A model generated the notes under the pieces. The model was not told the origin of the DNA. It ran no database searches and saw only the letters and a program-made list of their open reading frames with translations. A program made the translations under genes and the position numbers. Shown here piece after piece: positions 45,801-58,400 of a stretch of 64,000 bases of DNA (its first letter is position 1; each line of letters begins with the position of its first letter). The stretch is from Onchocerca volvulus (lineage: Eukaryota; Nematoda; Chromadorea; Rhabditida; Onchocercidae), in the NCBI GenBank assembly GCA_000499405.2, contig HG738138.1, positions 16,407,054-16,471,053 on the forward strand. Reading direction: 5' to 3'.

Positions 45801-48800
45801 TTCGTAGTGTCGTGTTTTCAACAAAATCTGCTGCTTTTTGACCCATCATCGTTGCAAAACCTTCGTTCAACCATAAATCATTCCACCAACGCATTGTTAC
45901 CAAATTTCCAAACCACTAAAAACAGAAATTGAAATTTTATAGATTTGCTAGAGCCTTCTAATCCTTTTTCTCATTAATTTTATTATATATGACGTCACTG
46001 TCCTGAATACTAATTAGTCTTGGCTAGATGTGTCGCATAACATTTAAATGATAAATCCATAATTTTTAGAACCGAAACGTGATGCTATGATATTTCACAA
46101 TTGCTGATTATGTATTTTCTTGAGAACTATCAAAGAATTGTTAACTTCTTGATATCTACCACTTTAGACGAGAATTTACCATATGTGCGATTTCATGTGC
46201 AATAACATCTGTTACAACTCTCCTTTCACGTAAACTATTTAGACGTTGGTTATAAATCATTAACTTTTGGCGTACAGTAATTAGACCCCAATTTTCCATC
46301 GCCAAAACACGTAATTCAGGTACTGTGAAAATATCTAAAATAATCTAAAAATAATCTATCCAAAAAAAGAAAAAAAATAAAATAAAACAAATGAAATACA
46401 GATGGAAAATAATTAATAAAAAATTCAATTCATTAATAATTTTAGTTAATGAAGAAAAAAGATAAAGGACAGAAAATTTAAGCAAGGCAAGGAAAAAATT
46501 TCAGTACATTTTTTTTCTTATGTTTGACAAATTTAAATAAATAATGAAAAGTAGTGCAGTTTTATGTACATTCGGAAATTTCTCCGTGCTAAATTGGTAA
46601 CATAGTCTTTTTGATTCATTCATCATTCTATTTAATATCTTAATTGGATTGATAAGTGAAGAAGTTGTCATTTTAAAAATTGAAAAAAGTTACCGAAATT
46701 AGTCAAAATTAAAAACTTTGGATGGAAAAATGTGAACAGACCGAGTTTTTTGAGTGGATATGGAATGGCGAAGAAATTTTCGTAATAAATTAGCAATCGG
46801 CATGCGATATGAAGCGCATAATCGATGTCATATACCATTGCGGATTGACACCAAACGCGAATCTACAAAATTAATCTATGCTTTTTCATTCATTTTTAAA
46901 TTAAGCTTAAAGTCATTTTCAGTATGTTTTTTTTTTCACTTTTTTAATGCTTGAAGATATATTTTTTATCTTATTTTCTTTCCCTAAATGATAATACAGA
47001 GTTGTTTTTCACTCCGTACACTTTCAACGAAAATTGAATCTAATTTAAAGTTGAATAGAGATAAGTACCAGTCAATATAATTTCAAATTGATATTTTCAA
47101 ATTTTTTAGTTTTTACTAATTTCTAACAAGAATTAAGAAGGGAAATGACTCTTGCCATATCAAAACACTTATTAAATATTCTTTCATTTTTATTCTTGCA
47201 ATTGCTTTAATCAAAATAATATTAATAAGGAATACGAATTTTTAATTGTTTTCTATTCTGAAGAAAGTGAGGTGATGATAAATGATTCAGTAACTTTAGT
47301 AAACATTAGATGCTGTAAGAATGTTATAAACGATTTAGATCACTTCATAAGGATAATCCAGCATGACGATGATAATTATATCATTTAAATATCAGTCATC
47401 AGTAGAAAACTTGCAACATCGCTTCAAACTTTGTCATTATTGAAAATTTTAGTCTTTACTCTCACGTTATTGTAATATAAACAATTTTAAGTCTATAACA
47501 GGCATTAGAAGAAGTCTTAGTAATGTGTTATAATAATTAGCATGTCATTAAGAAGGAAATGATATCAAACAAGATAAAATAAAATAACGAGAGATTGGAT
47601 TCGTAAATTTTGAATGATGCAATACATTACTAAATTTGATTATGTTTAAAGAACTGGATAGTTTAATTAAGAATAAATTAAACTTGAATGGAACTGAAAA
47701 TAATGCTGAATTTTGTAATCAAAAAAGCAAAGAATAGTTTAGAAAATATTAAAAAAATCAAGCAGTAAAATTGAAGCTTTTCGAATAAAGATTTTCACAA
47801 TAACTATTATTTGAAGAAAGAAGAAAAAAGATTCTGATTATCTTATGAATGAAATTGAACAGAACAGTGTCAAGAAATTTATGATAGAAAGGACTCATTC
47901 TTATCAAGAACGGTAAAACTCTCATTGATATCGGATACAATTCTTTTAGAATTGCAAAAGGATTGTCTTTCCTTTTTTTTTTTTTTTTTTTCAAATGAAA
48001 AGTTTTCTACTGACTTAATAATAATCTTATTGTAAATCGTTCTTATTTAATTAAATTTGCAATTAGAATATTAGTTTTTCATTTCACAGAATTTGTAGAA
48101 GAAATTTATTTAATTTTCAAATTGAATAGTATTAAAAGTCAAACTTCAATCTTTCCACAGTGACGAAACTTGAAAACAAAATCACTGATAGCTATTGCTA
48201 GCAAATAGGTTGACATAACAGGTGTCACTTCAAATTCCGTCTCGCTCCATTTCCTGTAAAATGAATCCCGATAAAAGATCACATAACTCTAATTGAGCAT
48301 AGTATCAGTTAATAAATATCATAAATATCAATGAAATGATACATGGATAAAAGGAAAATGCTCCAAGTCTGATATTTGTAATAAGTTGTGATTATGAAAT
48401 CATTTCATAACTATTATGACACTAAATTTTATCACTGTAGACAAATATATAACAATTATCTTTCTTGTTATCATTTATATATTATTGTTACCATTAGTGT
48501 GACAGTTGTTTATTTGCGAACAATTTTTTCAGAAACAACTTTTTTTTTTTAGCACAACCTGAAACTATCGATTTACAGCTCAACAAACGGTCAGTAAATT
48601 TCAATTAAAATTTTTCCTAACCTTGATTTAAGTCCTTCATTGTTTCACTTTTGTCCAATTTTAAGCTTGATTTTCTTCAGCAACAATTTACTATCAAGTA
48701 AAGAAATAAATTATGTAATCAAAATAGTAAAAGATCTCACGAATCGAGATGATGATAACGACGGACTGGTGAATTGGAAACAGCTGACGTGCCCATAGGA

Positions 48801-50451
48801 TGAATTAAAACGATCCGGAATGTTGCTTTCATTTCTGGTTCATCGAAACAGGGCAATAAACGGCTTGCATCGGTTGGTTGTAATTGTGTAAGTGCTAATA
48901 ATCTAGAATAGAAATGCAATTACTTGAATACTACTGTTGTTTGATGACTTATTTGTTATTTCTCGCTGAAATTGATAAGCGAACTATCCGGAAAAATACA
49001 TCCGAAATGACGGTATGCGAAATGTAGATGTAATTTTTGATTTTTATGAAAAATAAGTAATGACGAAGTATTTTTCATTCATTCTTCTTTTTGCCGCTAT
49101 GCTCTTGAGAACAATTTCTCAGAAAAATTTATGACTATTTTCTGTAAAGAAAAGTTTTGCTCGAAGTGTTTACTTAAGAAAACAAAATTTGAATTTCGCG
49201 CTTAATTCATTTTCGTCGAAATATATGAGATATTGCAAAATGGGAAAAAAAAAATAACGAAAATGGTATGTCCAAATTAGCAAAAAGTGATTATGTTTGC
49301 ATCATATTTTTGCATGATGCATACTAAAAAGTCATTTCAAATTATGAGAAATATAATTCCTTGGGAATAAAAGTAGTGTATTAAATGAAAATGAGAAAAT
49401 ATTTTGGTAGAAAATTATCTTTCACAAAATAAAATAAGCAAAGAATCGAATGTTGAATTTTGAAAACTATTGAATTCATTCCTAATAAAGAGGGAAAAAA
49501 TTCGATTATTCTTCACTTTATTAAATAAAATGAAAAAAAACTTAATAAATCTGCTAAAAAATTTAAGCATATTTAACAAGAGAAAAAATACCGCAGCAAA
49601 ATTTAGAAATTTCAAAGAAAATCTTTAAAAAAATTTTTAATCAATGAACTCTAGGAAATTCGAAAGCTTATTTTTAACTGAAAAAATTCAAGAATTTGGG
49701 ATTTTATTGAATAATTTCATCTTAAGTAATTATTAAATTATTACAATTTAAATCTTTAAATGACAAAATTATTTTTGTGTTTTGAAAAGATGTATAAAAA
49801 GGAAGGAGAAGTCGGAAAAAATTAAATTAACCTTGTCTCGTCATTAATCTTGTATTGAGTCTTGTAAAGACCGCCAGACCAAACATCATTGATAACTCCT
49901 TGATATCTGATATAAATCGTATAATCATATCCAGAATTAAGTTGTTGCATCAGTATTATCTCAACAGTATGAATATCATCCGTTTCATGCTGATAACGAT
50001 TTACACTTATTAATTGTATCGATTTGTTACGATTATCTTGTATTTCTATATCATTTTTATCAAATTTCAATCGTTTAGCATTCAAAATAATTTGATTAGT
50101 TGCATGCAAGCAAATAATACGAATTGCTACATTTGCATGAATGCTGAAATTCTGTTCATTAAAATTTAATTCTTTCCGATATGGAAGAAATATTTGTAGT
50201 TTGAGGTCATAATGGAACGGATGTATTGTATTAGGTAGCCTGAAATATGACTGTGAAGTAATAGTAGAAGTATCATTGGCGGAATAACGCTGTTGTAAAG
50301 TAGTTTGCAGGTCGAAACGTTGCTTGGATGAAAAAATCAGAAAAGTTAAGAGTAAAATGATGAATAAAAAAAATATCGTTAATGTTAGTAGAATCTGAAT
50401 TTGTAACGGTGAATTAGTTTCTCTGTAACGTACTTTCGTCTCCTTCCTCAT
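39818..50451 (-). CDS. M1 zinc aminopeptidase, type II membrane protein
   Basis: Aminopeptidase N-like M1 metallopeptidase, removing N-terminal residues from peptides outside the cell. Twenty exons, about 975 residues: 49832-50451, 48741-48902, 48145-48253, 46742-46862, 46180-46322, 45799-45915, 45062-45196, 44491-44621, 44077-44185, 43553-43694, 43118-43273, 42747-42916, 42401-42489, 42228-42294, 42041-42163, 41153-41320, 40857-40928, 40648-40713, 40465-40537, 39818-39970. A membrane anchor lies at residues 19-42. Zinc site: HEIAH (380-384), 18 residues, then Glu403 in WLNEGFA, exact family spacing. The catalytic tyrosine is Tyr467 in IIYNKGAAVIRM. The substrate-anchoring GAMEN motif reads LAMEN (344-348). 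The C-terminal half matches the ERAP1_C-like helical domain ([23 protein letters not shown]). Two junctions are unusual: 43118 needs a GC donor, and 42401/42294 is not phase-consistent with any donor I accept, so that loop is provisional. Confidence 0.92.
45989..45998. promoter_or_regulatory. CRE-like TGACGTCA in an intron
   Basis: A second TGACGTCA in the window, inside the aminopeptidase intron between the exons ending at 46180 and starting at 45915. Sequence match only. Confidence 0.2.
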
Positions 50452-51559
50452 TCCTTAAAATGATAACACACTGATAAAAGATCAAAAATTAAGCTTGCAG
50501 TCTATTTTCTTATATTTCCATAAAAAGCAATAGAACAGATGGCACTTTTTTTTCTTTTTTTTTTTTAGCACACTTTAGCACAAATAAATGATTTTTTTGC
50601 AGAGCGAATAAATTTGTTTGAATATAAATTAAGCAAATAATAGCATTATCCTCAGTAAAATGAAATAATTAAATTTTTCAAGCATTTGTTCAACAGTTGC
50701 AGAACATTAAGTTCGTCCAGCTACGAAATGGTAATTAAATCGATTTATTATCAAACTTGTTTGCAATTTATTCGCTTATCAGTGATCGTTAATTAGATGG
50801 CGCAATCAGTTGCGCATACAATCTTTACAGGAAATGAAAAATTAAGATAACAGTAGAAAATCCGGGAAAATATCAACGGAAATTAATAAAATACTGCAGA
50901 AAATAATCTACCAGCAAAAGTTATCATTCAATACTATTTGATAATACAATGATAACAACTAGAACTTCAATTGTTATAGTACTGTGATCAGTTTAGATAG
51001 TAACATTGCTTTATAGCAATTGGATCACAAGATAATTCCAAATTAATGAATTAAAGTAGCGAGTAATTATTATTATGTGTATAATTGCGAAATAATACAA
51101 GTATTTCTTGATTCATTAATAGCAATGTTGAATATTTCGATTAAGAATCATTCGATAGAATAGAAAATTTAGTTCAAAAAAAAAAATAATAATAAATAAA
51201 AAAGGGCCGATTGTATTAGAAGTGATTTCTTCCATCAAATTTCAATGATATTAATTTTGATAAGTTAAATGAAAGATGAAAAAAAAAGTAAGAGAATAAA
51301 TGGATTTGAAGTAGTAATAATGGTAGTATGGCTCGTCGTCCTACTTATTTCATTTGAACAATGAGCATTTATTTGAAGAATGCAAAATGATCCCGCGGAA
51401 AATGAAGCGGTAGATTGGCAAATCAAATTATATTAAAGAAAATGTGAGAAGAGAATTCAGAAATACTGGTAGACAAAATGAGTTGAATTAAACGATAGGA
51501 TTGAATGTCAGGCGAGAAGGAGATAGATAAACTTTTCGAAATAAAATTATATACAGATG

Positions 51560-51591
<32 letters not shown>
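51560..51591. repeat. (TA)n microsatellite
   Basis: About 16 TA units, about 1.1 kb upstream of the aminopeptidase start. Confidence 0.9.
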
Positions 51592-51596
<5 letters not shown>

Positions 51597-52510
51597 TAAA
51601 TTAAATCAATTTTCTTTTCCTCTCTTCAGCTTTGGGTAGTAGTATATATAAGCCTTTGGCTCGAAACTAAGCACATTTTCATAAATAGCTATTGCTAATT
51701 AGTCGTGCCACCGTAGTTTAGTTGCGCCTACTTTTCCGCCATAATTACACATCATTTTCTCAATTTTCCTCTTTCTTTCTTTTTTTGATGGTAATGATAT
51801 AGTTCCAAATGAAGTTTCGGAAAACTGGTATCGAAGAGGTGGAAAAATAGACAATGTTTTTCTCAAAAATGGCTATTTTTGAATTAAAAAAAAAGGCATG
51901 CGTAGATAACTGAATAAATTAGATATGGTTGATTCAGTTAAATGGATATTATAATAGATGAAAACTTTTTATTTAATCGAGCTTTTCTATGCAGATTTTA
52001 CTGCGCAGATTTTCTCATTAATTTTCGATTTAATTGCTTCGTCACCTAATTCAACTTTGACAATATGCTTTATATAATTCTTCGTTTTAATTAAAGGACC
52101 AGAACAAAAGGAGATCTTAATATTATGCCTATTTTACACTCATATGCTAGAATTCATGATAATAATATTAGGGATGATACATTTCTTTGATAATTTCAAG
52201 AATAAAATGATCTGATTTGATTAATATGCTGATATGAAATGATCTATCAGCGAAATTTTAAAGGAATATTTGGGATCTGAAATATTATTTCAAATAGATG
52301 AATTGGATTAATTTTTCTTAAGTAATTCAACTTTGCTAATTTCTTCAATAAATACATAATGACTGGTTTTGTGAAGAATAACTACCATTCTTAAGAAAAA
52401 AAATTATCAGTGATAACAATCATATTATTGCCTTTAATTCACATAATGTTTGCTGGTTAATGTGTTTCGATTTTTCTTAAAACACCAAAATTTTGTATAT
52501 CAATCAAACC

Positions 52511-52570
52511 CAAATATTATTCATAAATAATATTACAGACCAAATATTATTCATACATAATATTGCAGAA
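52511..52570. repeat. 30-bp tandem duplication
   Basis: CAAATATTATTCATAAATAA plus ten further bases (52511-52540), repeated at 52541-52570 with two substitutions. Each unit is itself nearly palindromic (AATATTATT...AATAATATT). Confidence 0.85.
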
Positions 52571-52703
52571 ATAACTTCGTCAGGTTTGGTCCGAAAAATA
52601 TATACTACCGTATGCGGTATAATTATTGATTCGCTACTTCATTTTCGGTTTATCTATGACTGAATAATGTCTGACTACATTTATATATTTCATATCATGG
52701 ATT

Positions 52704-53019
52704 CTAAATATAACTATAAATATGAAAAGGATAAAAATTCGAGTAATAACTTCCCGTCTCCTAGCAACAACTAAATAAGTGAAACCTTTAGAAAATGATG
52801 CGTTCAATCGGTATCGATATTACAACATCTATACAGAACCACACAAGTTATATCAAAAATATCATAAGGTGGTTATTATTCAAATTGAAAACCATTACTA
52901 TTAGAAATCCATACCTTATATTTAATCAGCATCTAAATATTTACTATAAATATGAAAAGGATAAAAATTCAAATGCTATAATTCAGCATTATCCTAATGC
53001 TGATTAAATATAAGAGGTA
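52704..53019. repeat. fold-back structure with direct repeats
   Basis: A block with CTATAAATATGAAAAGGATA occurs at 52704-52740 and again at 52933-52970. The second copy lies between inverted arms, 52912-52932 and 52997-53019, whose common core is TTATATTTAATCAGCAT and its complement. A perfect 8-bp hairpin, CAGCATTA/TAATGCTG with a 3-base loop, lies at 52984-53002. The layout resembles a small fold-back or MITE-like insertion. Confidence 0.65.
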
Positions 53020-54160
53020 GTATGAATTTCATGATACGAATAAGTTGATATGAATATCTCAGATAAGTTCTTGTATACTTGATCCTCATTTTTAACTACA
53101 ATCTTTGAAAGCTTACACCGAAAAGTCTTGAAAGTTTACAGTTTGCTTCTATGAAACAAAACTACAAATTTAATGTGTAATTTTTTACTCCGCTGACGCA
53201 AAAATGTACAACTTTAATATTGCAGTGCAATGGCAAATACCATCTAAATCATAATTTATTATCAAATGAGTAAATATCAAAAGTAAATTTTTACAAATTC
53301 AGCATAACTGAAAAGTGTGAAGAAAAAAAGCACAACGATCATATCAAGATAATCAGCAAATAGAGCAATACCTAAATAATTTTATGGAAGTGTACAACTC
53401 TGAATAGTAAAATATAACAGCGTTATGATCTATAACTTCCAGAATATTTGGACAATCGATAAACTGATAGCAATGTCGCGTCCCATGTCATTGCAGAAAT
53501 TCGAAATACTCGCGATCCTAAATTAATTTTAAAATTCCCCACTTCATTAATATCTATTTCCCCCATTAAGACAAGAGCAAATCAAGGTAAGGGCATATTT
53601 TGTTAAAAATAATTTTTTAAAAGACACGCAATATGGATTACAAACAACATACACAAAATATAGCTAACTTAAATACCACATACTCAGCAAAATTGCAAGA
53701 AAGGAATAATGAAAAAAGGGAAACAAATTGACTGGAAAGATTTGAAGGGAGCATAAAGAATACTGGGATTATCTTGATATTAAACAAAAATTCAGATCAG
53801 AAAGGCACACCATAGTACAAAGCGGATTTACTATAAAAAGGCGTTTAGGATCTATAAATTTCATGAAACTTGTCCAGACTACTATATTCGCCGAGATGTG
53901 GTGGAAAAACTAACGAATGAGGTAAAAATTTTCTAATTTGAAAAATCATTAAGAGATTTGGTAGACAAAAATTGATAATTTCCATGCATGGAACTCTTGC
54001 AAACAATTATTCGATTTATCTGATATATCAAAAGCATATTTTTAATTTCTGTAATTCGTACGAATAGTGATTGGCTTTTAACATTTGTACAATATATCGA
54101 CAGAGTTATTAAAATTAACAAAATCCAGAATTGCATTTAAAACAATAAAAAAAGGAAAAA

Positions 54161-54220
54161 ATTATTATTATTATTATTATTGTAATTATTATTACTATTA
54201 TTATTATTATTATTATTATT
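54161..54220. repeat. (TTA)n microsatellite
   Basis: About 60 bases of ATT/TTA repeats with two interruptions (TGTAATT and TTACTA). Confidence 0.9.
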
Positions 54221-55441
54221 GAAGATATATCCAATTATTATCCGAAAGATGAAAATCTAACTAAATGCATAAAATCATTAAAAAAAGAACAAAATTATAT
54301 GGAAAACGAATTAAATAGAGGAATCAATAGGAGATTTTTAAACGAAAATAGAATAAAACTAAATTAAAAGAAAAATACGATAAAAATAATTAGACTGGAA
54401 GAAAATTATGAAATACAACTGAATAGCATTTTAAAAAAAAGTATGCATAAAGGAAAAAAATAATTCAACGAAATTCCTAAAAAAGTGCTACCATGAGGAA
54501 CGAAAAGTTATGGAATTTGTAAATTAAAAAGTCATTGTAATGCAAATATCTTATCGAAAAGCTTACATCACAATAATGCATAATGGGACATTTTCTACAG
54601 TATCGACTAAAAACCGAAATAATATAGACACAGTTTCTAATTTTTTAAAAATTGTTAGCAACAGAAGATTCTAGCAGCAGCTTTATATCTTGCGTTTCAA
54701 TTTTATGTTCAGAAGTGGCAAAAAGATTTTGTACAAATAAAATTAAATTCCTGGTAGTCCCATTCTTTTTAACAATGATAAACTTGTTATTTTATGCTAA
54801 TTATTTTTCTACTTTCCTTGTTATTTTATGCTAATTATTTTCACTAATGCTTGCATTAGTTCATTGAAAAGAAAGTGCAATTCATGAACATAATGATGTA
54901 AAGCAGTTTTCGGCTTGATGAAGAATTTAGAGATTGTAATGTACAGAAAGAAGAATGGTTATTAACAATAAAATAATACAGGGTAACAAAAATGCAATTC
55001 AAAATCACTAACTTGAAAAACAATTAAAAGACCTAATAATGAGGCAACATATTCCAGGAAACACTGATTCCTATTATGTATCGGCTGAAAAAAAGACAAC
55101 TTCAAATCGGAAATAATGAACAGTCATCCATCAATATCTTCCACTAATCCTAGTTAGGGCAATCTATGACACAAACGCTATATCTTTAGCCAGACTACCT
55201 TCTGGGCTTACTTAAGGCTGCTAGGAAAAAAGTTGCATTCAGTTCACTAAACTGTTGCCAATCTAGCATCGCTAAATTTAGAGGGATTCTGAGAAAGAGA
55301 ATATACTAAATGTATGTCCTGCATTGCGAAGACTATCAAGACTTATAATGCCTACAACACACATGGATACCAATTACTTAAATTTCTCTTATCTCTAGAC
55401 AATCGTCAAAGGCAAAAACAAATGCACAAAAAAATTCTGAT

Positions 55442-58400
55442 TTAAAACCTACCATTAGTAATTCGCTGAGAACTATCATTTCCGGATGATTCTTCTTCCG
55501 GCAACAATTCCGGTTCTGACATTTCTGGAGATGGTACTACATATAACGGTTCCTGAAATTAAGAATGAAGTTTAAATATTGTTGATCTCATCATAAAAGA
55601 TTGTCAAATTCAAGAGAAAGGTGGTGTAAACATTGAAGACATTGCTTATATGGATTCTCCATTCACTTCTACTCAATCAGAAAATTACTTTTCTATTTGC
55701 CTTCCACCTAATAAATATTTCAGGTTAGAAAGTAAGTCTTCAGTCTAGCAAATTAAATTTCCTTTCTATCTTTTTTCAACTTCCAAATATTAAAGCAATT
55801 GGATAAGTCTAAAAAACTTTTGCGCTTTTTTAGTTCCGAAAGAAGAATAATTTGAGATTTTTCGTGCACAGTTTCATTTTCAGGAAATGGATGAAACGCT
55901 TATATCTCAGATAAACAAATAGCTAGAAAATATTTGAACATATAGCACAAGAAACTGACTTCAGCTCTTCTCCTGATGCGTGCCAGAATTATCCTTTCTT
56001 CTATGTGTTGTAATCCTGCATCACTATTTTCATCATCATCTTCTTGACCAATTCCATCTTCATCATCACGATTCTCAAACGAAAAAAAAGAAAAAAAAAA
56101 CTAACAATTTTTAAGCTATTTTACTAAAATTGTACTTCGAACACGTAACTCTTTAAAACTTTGCAATGCAGAAATCAAGAAAAAAGAATAAGCGGAGGAG
56201 ATCTGTATGAACATTCCGGATCCTGTTGAACAATACAAGCATATCATTTATAATATAATCAAGCATTTACAATATAATTCTATGAAGATTATGCGGTTAT
56301 TCACTGCAGCAAATAACTCAGTGTTATTAATCATTTTCCACGTTATTAACACTGATAATTGATAAGTTAAATGTTGCAGAAAATTGCATAACTTACATGA
56401 GTATCTCGTATCAACCTCGCTGCTATGATCATTCGATCATTGCCAGCATCACTGTCCGATAAGTTGTGAAAACCATCATCCTCTGGACCTTCTTCATCAA
56501 TCCCACTCTGGAAGTATAATTTCTAAATTTTATTTTTCAGCAATTTTTTGTTTAGATGAGAATTGAGTGAAAAATACATAAATAAAAGAAATACCTATTT
56601 TTTTTTTTTGATTCTAGAGAAGAGACCCAAAACTTCGCCTTTATTTTTTATGACGTATTATAACACTAATTTATTATTAAAACCAAAACTCTGATAATAT
56701 TTTTACCAAGGAAATTTAGTTTCTAAAAGAAAATTCAATATCAAAGGCAAATTTTTAAGAAAAACTTTACACGAACAGTAGTGAGAAGATCAAAAAATGC
56801 AAGCATATTGACATCCTCATCGATACTGTCATCATTTCCTGGATCAGCATAATCCGTGCTTGGTATCATATTTCGTCTTTTTGGTTCAAAATAGAAGCCA
56901 TTCACATCCCATTCGCTCCACAACTGAATAATACTAAATATTGTTTGAAGTACAAGATATAATTTGTGACACTAAAACCATATAATCATACAGCATAGAA
57001 TTTTTCTTAGCAAATGGCGCAGTTGCATACACTTTCAGAGAAATGGTAGTATCAAATTGTTATTAAAACTAGTATTAAGCAGATAAAATGTAAAATAAAT
57101 TCTATAGTAGTTACAAAATTATAATTTGAAGCAGAAATATCCTAGTAAATACTTTTATAATTTTTTCAACTCCCGAGGAGAACAAAAGTCTGTTTGAAGG
57201 ACTGTAACGAGCATGATTGACAATCGACCGATGGCCTTCTAAAACCCGATAAGCCTTCTCCACGCTTTGTCCTGAAAAAAATAGCAAAATGCATAAATTA
57301 TTTCAATATAAGTAGCCATACTGAATGCATAAGCTATGCATTCGTAAAAACTGAAAACAAATTTTTTAAAATCAAATCCTGTAGTATGGGAATATGCTAT
57401 ATTAATATCTTCATAAGAAAAATATTTTTACCAACAGTTTCTCGATCTTCAGGCACTTTCCATATATATATATTCCAATCGTCGGAACCAGTCATTACAA
57501 GATCGCGATTTATAAATGAACACGATTTAACTGTACAGGAATTTAGGTAATTTTGATCATTGAATTCCACACTGCCGCCACCATTTAACTTAAAAATGTT
57601 AAACCAGAAATTATGTGAAATGAAGACCAAATTTGATTGAAATACAATTTTAAAATAAAAAGTGTACACCTATCTAAACATAACCTCAAAAGTTGTTGGC
57701 CGATAATAATTAAAAACATTTTAGAGTGTAAAAGGCATTTTTCTAACTTTGACTTTTACTCATACTGTGATATAAATGTTGCTTCAACAAATAATACCAT
57801 AAAAACATGTAAGAGAGATTTAAAAGGATCATGTTAATAGTAGACTAGTAACAAGTGGCACTGCAATCCTGTGCTTGGTTTCTAAGGCAACTGTAATTAA
57901 CTAATTATTCTTTATAACTAAATTAATTAAATGGCAGCAAAAAATGGATTCTAATCTGTAATACAAGACAGACACAAAATCACTGTTGTAAATACTGATA
58001 TCATAATCAAACATACGTCATACAATATGGGTGATGTACGACTACGTGTAGCAAAAATAGCTTCCCCATCATCACTCCACTGTCCATACATAACAGAACT
58101 AATATTTAAATTTACGCGTGCTCTAGTTAATTGATCAAACTGGAAACAAGGACTGAAAATTTAAAAATTATTAAATTCAAGTGACTTTTACACTCTTCCT
58201 GATAAGAATGCTCTGATCAATGAGTATGTGCTTTTACAAATACTTTCATTTAAAAATTCCATTTCATCTAAAAAAAGCGAAATAGAGGATAACTTCAAAC
58301 TGAAAAAAAAATTGCCAAATCTCTAACCTGTCAAGCTTACGAATATCATGCAACGATAAGCCATCACGTCCATTACAGACCGATATGATATGCACCTGTC

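Larger units (their letters stand above)
50452..55441. other. large intergenic region with simple repeats
   Basis: About 5 kb between the aminopeptidase start and the DCAF5-like stop. It holds a (TA)n tract (51560-51591), a 30-bp tandem duplication (52511-52570), a fold-back structure (52704-53019) and a (TTA)n tract (54161-54220). The part from 53300 to 55400 is AT-rich with scattered short open frames. None matched a family I recognise, and none showed splice-consistent exons. Confidence 0.5.

Noticed and set aside
53933..54136. Minus-strand frame starting with a signal-peptide-like sequence
   Set aside because: No family match, no splice-consistent partner exon, and hydrophobic frames are common by chance in this AT-rich DNA.
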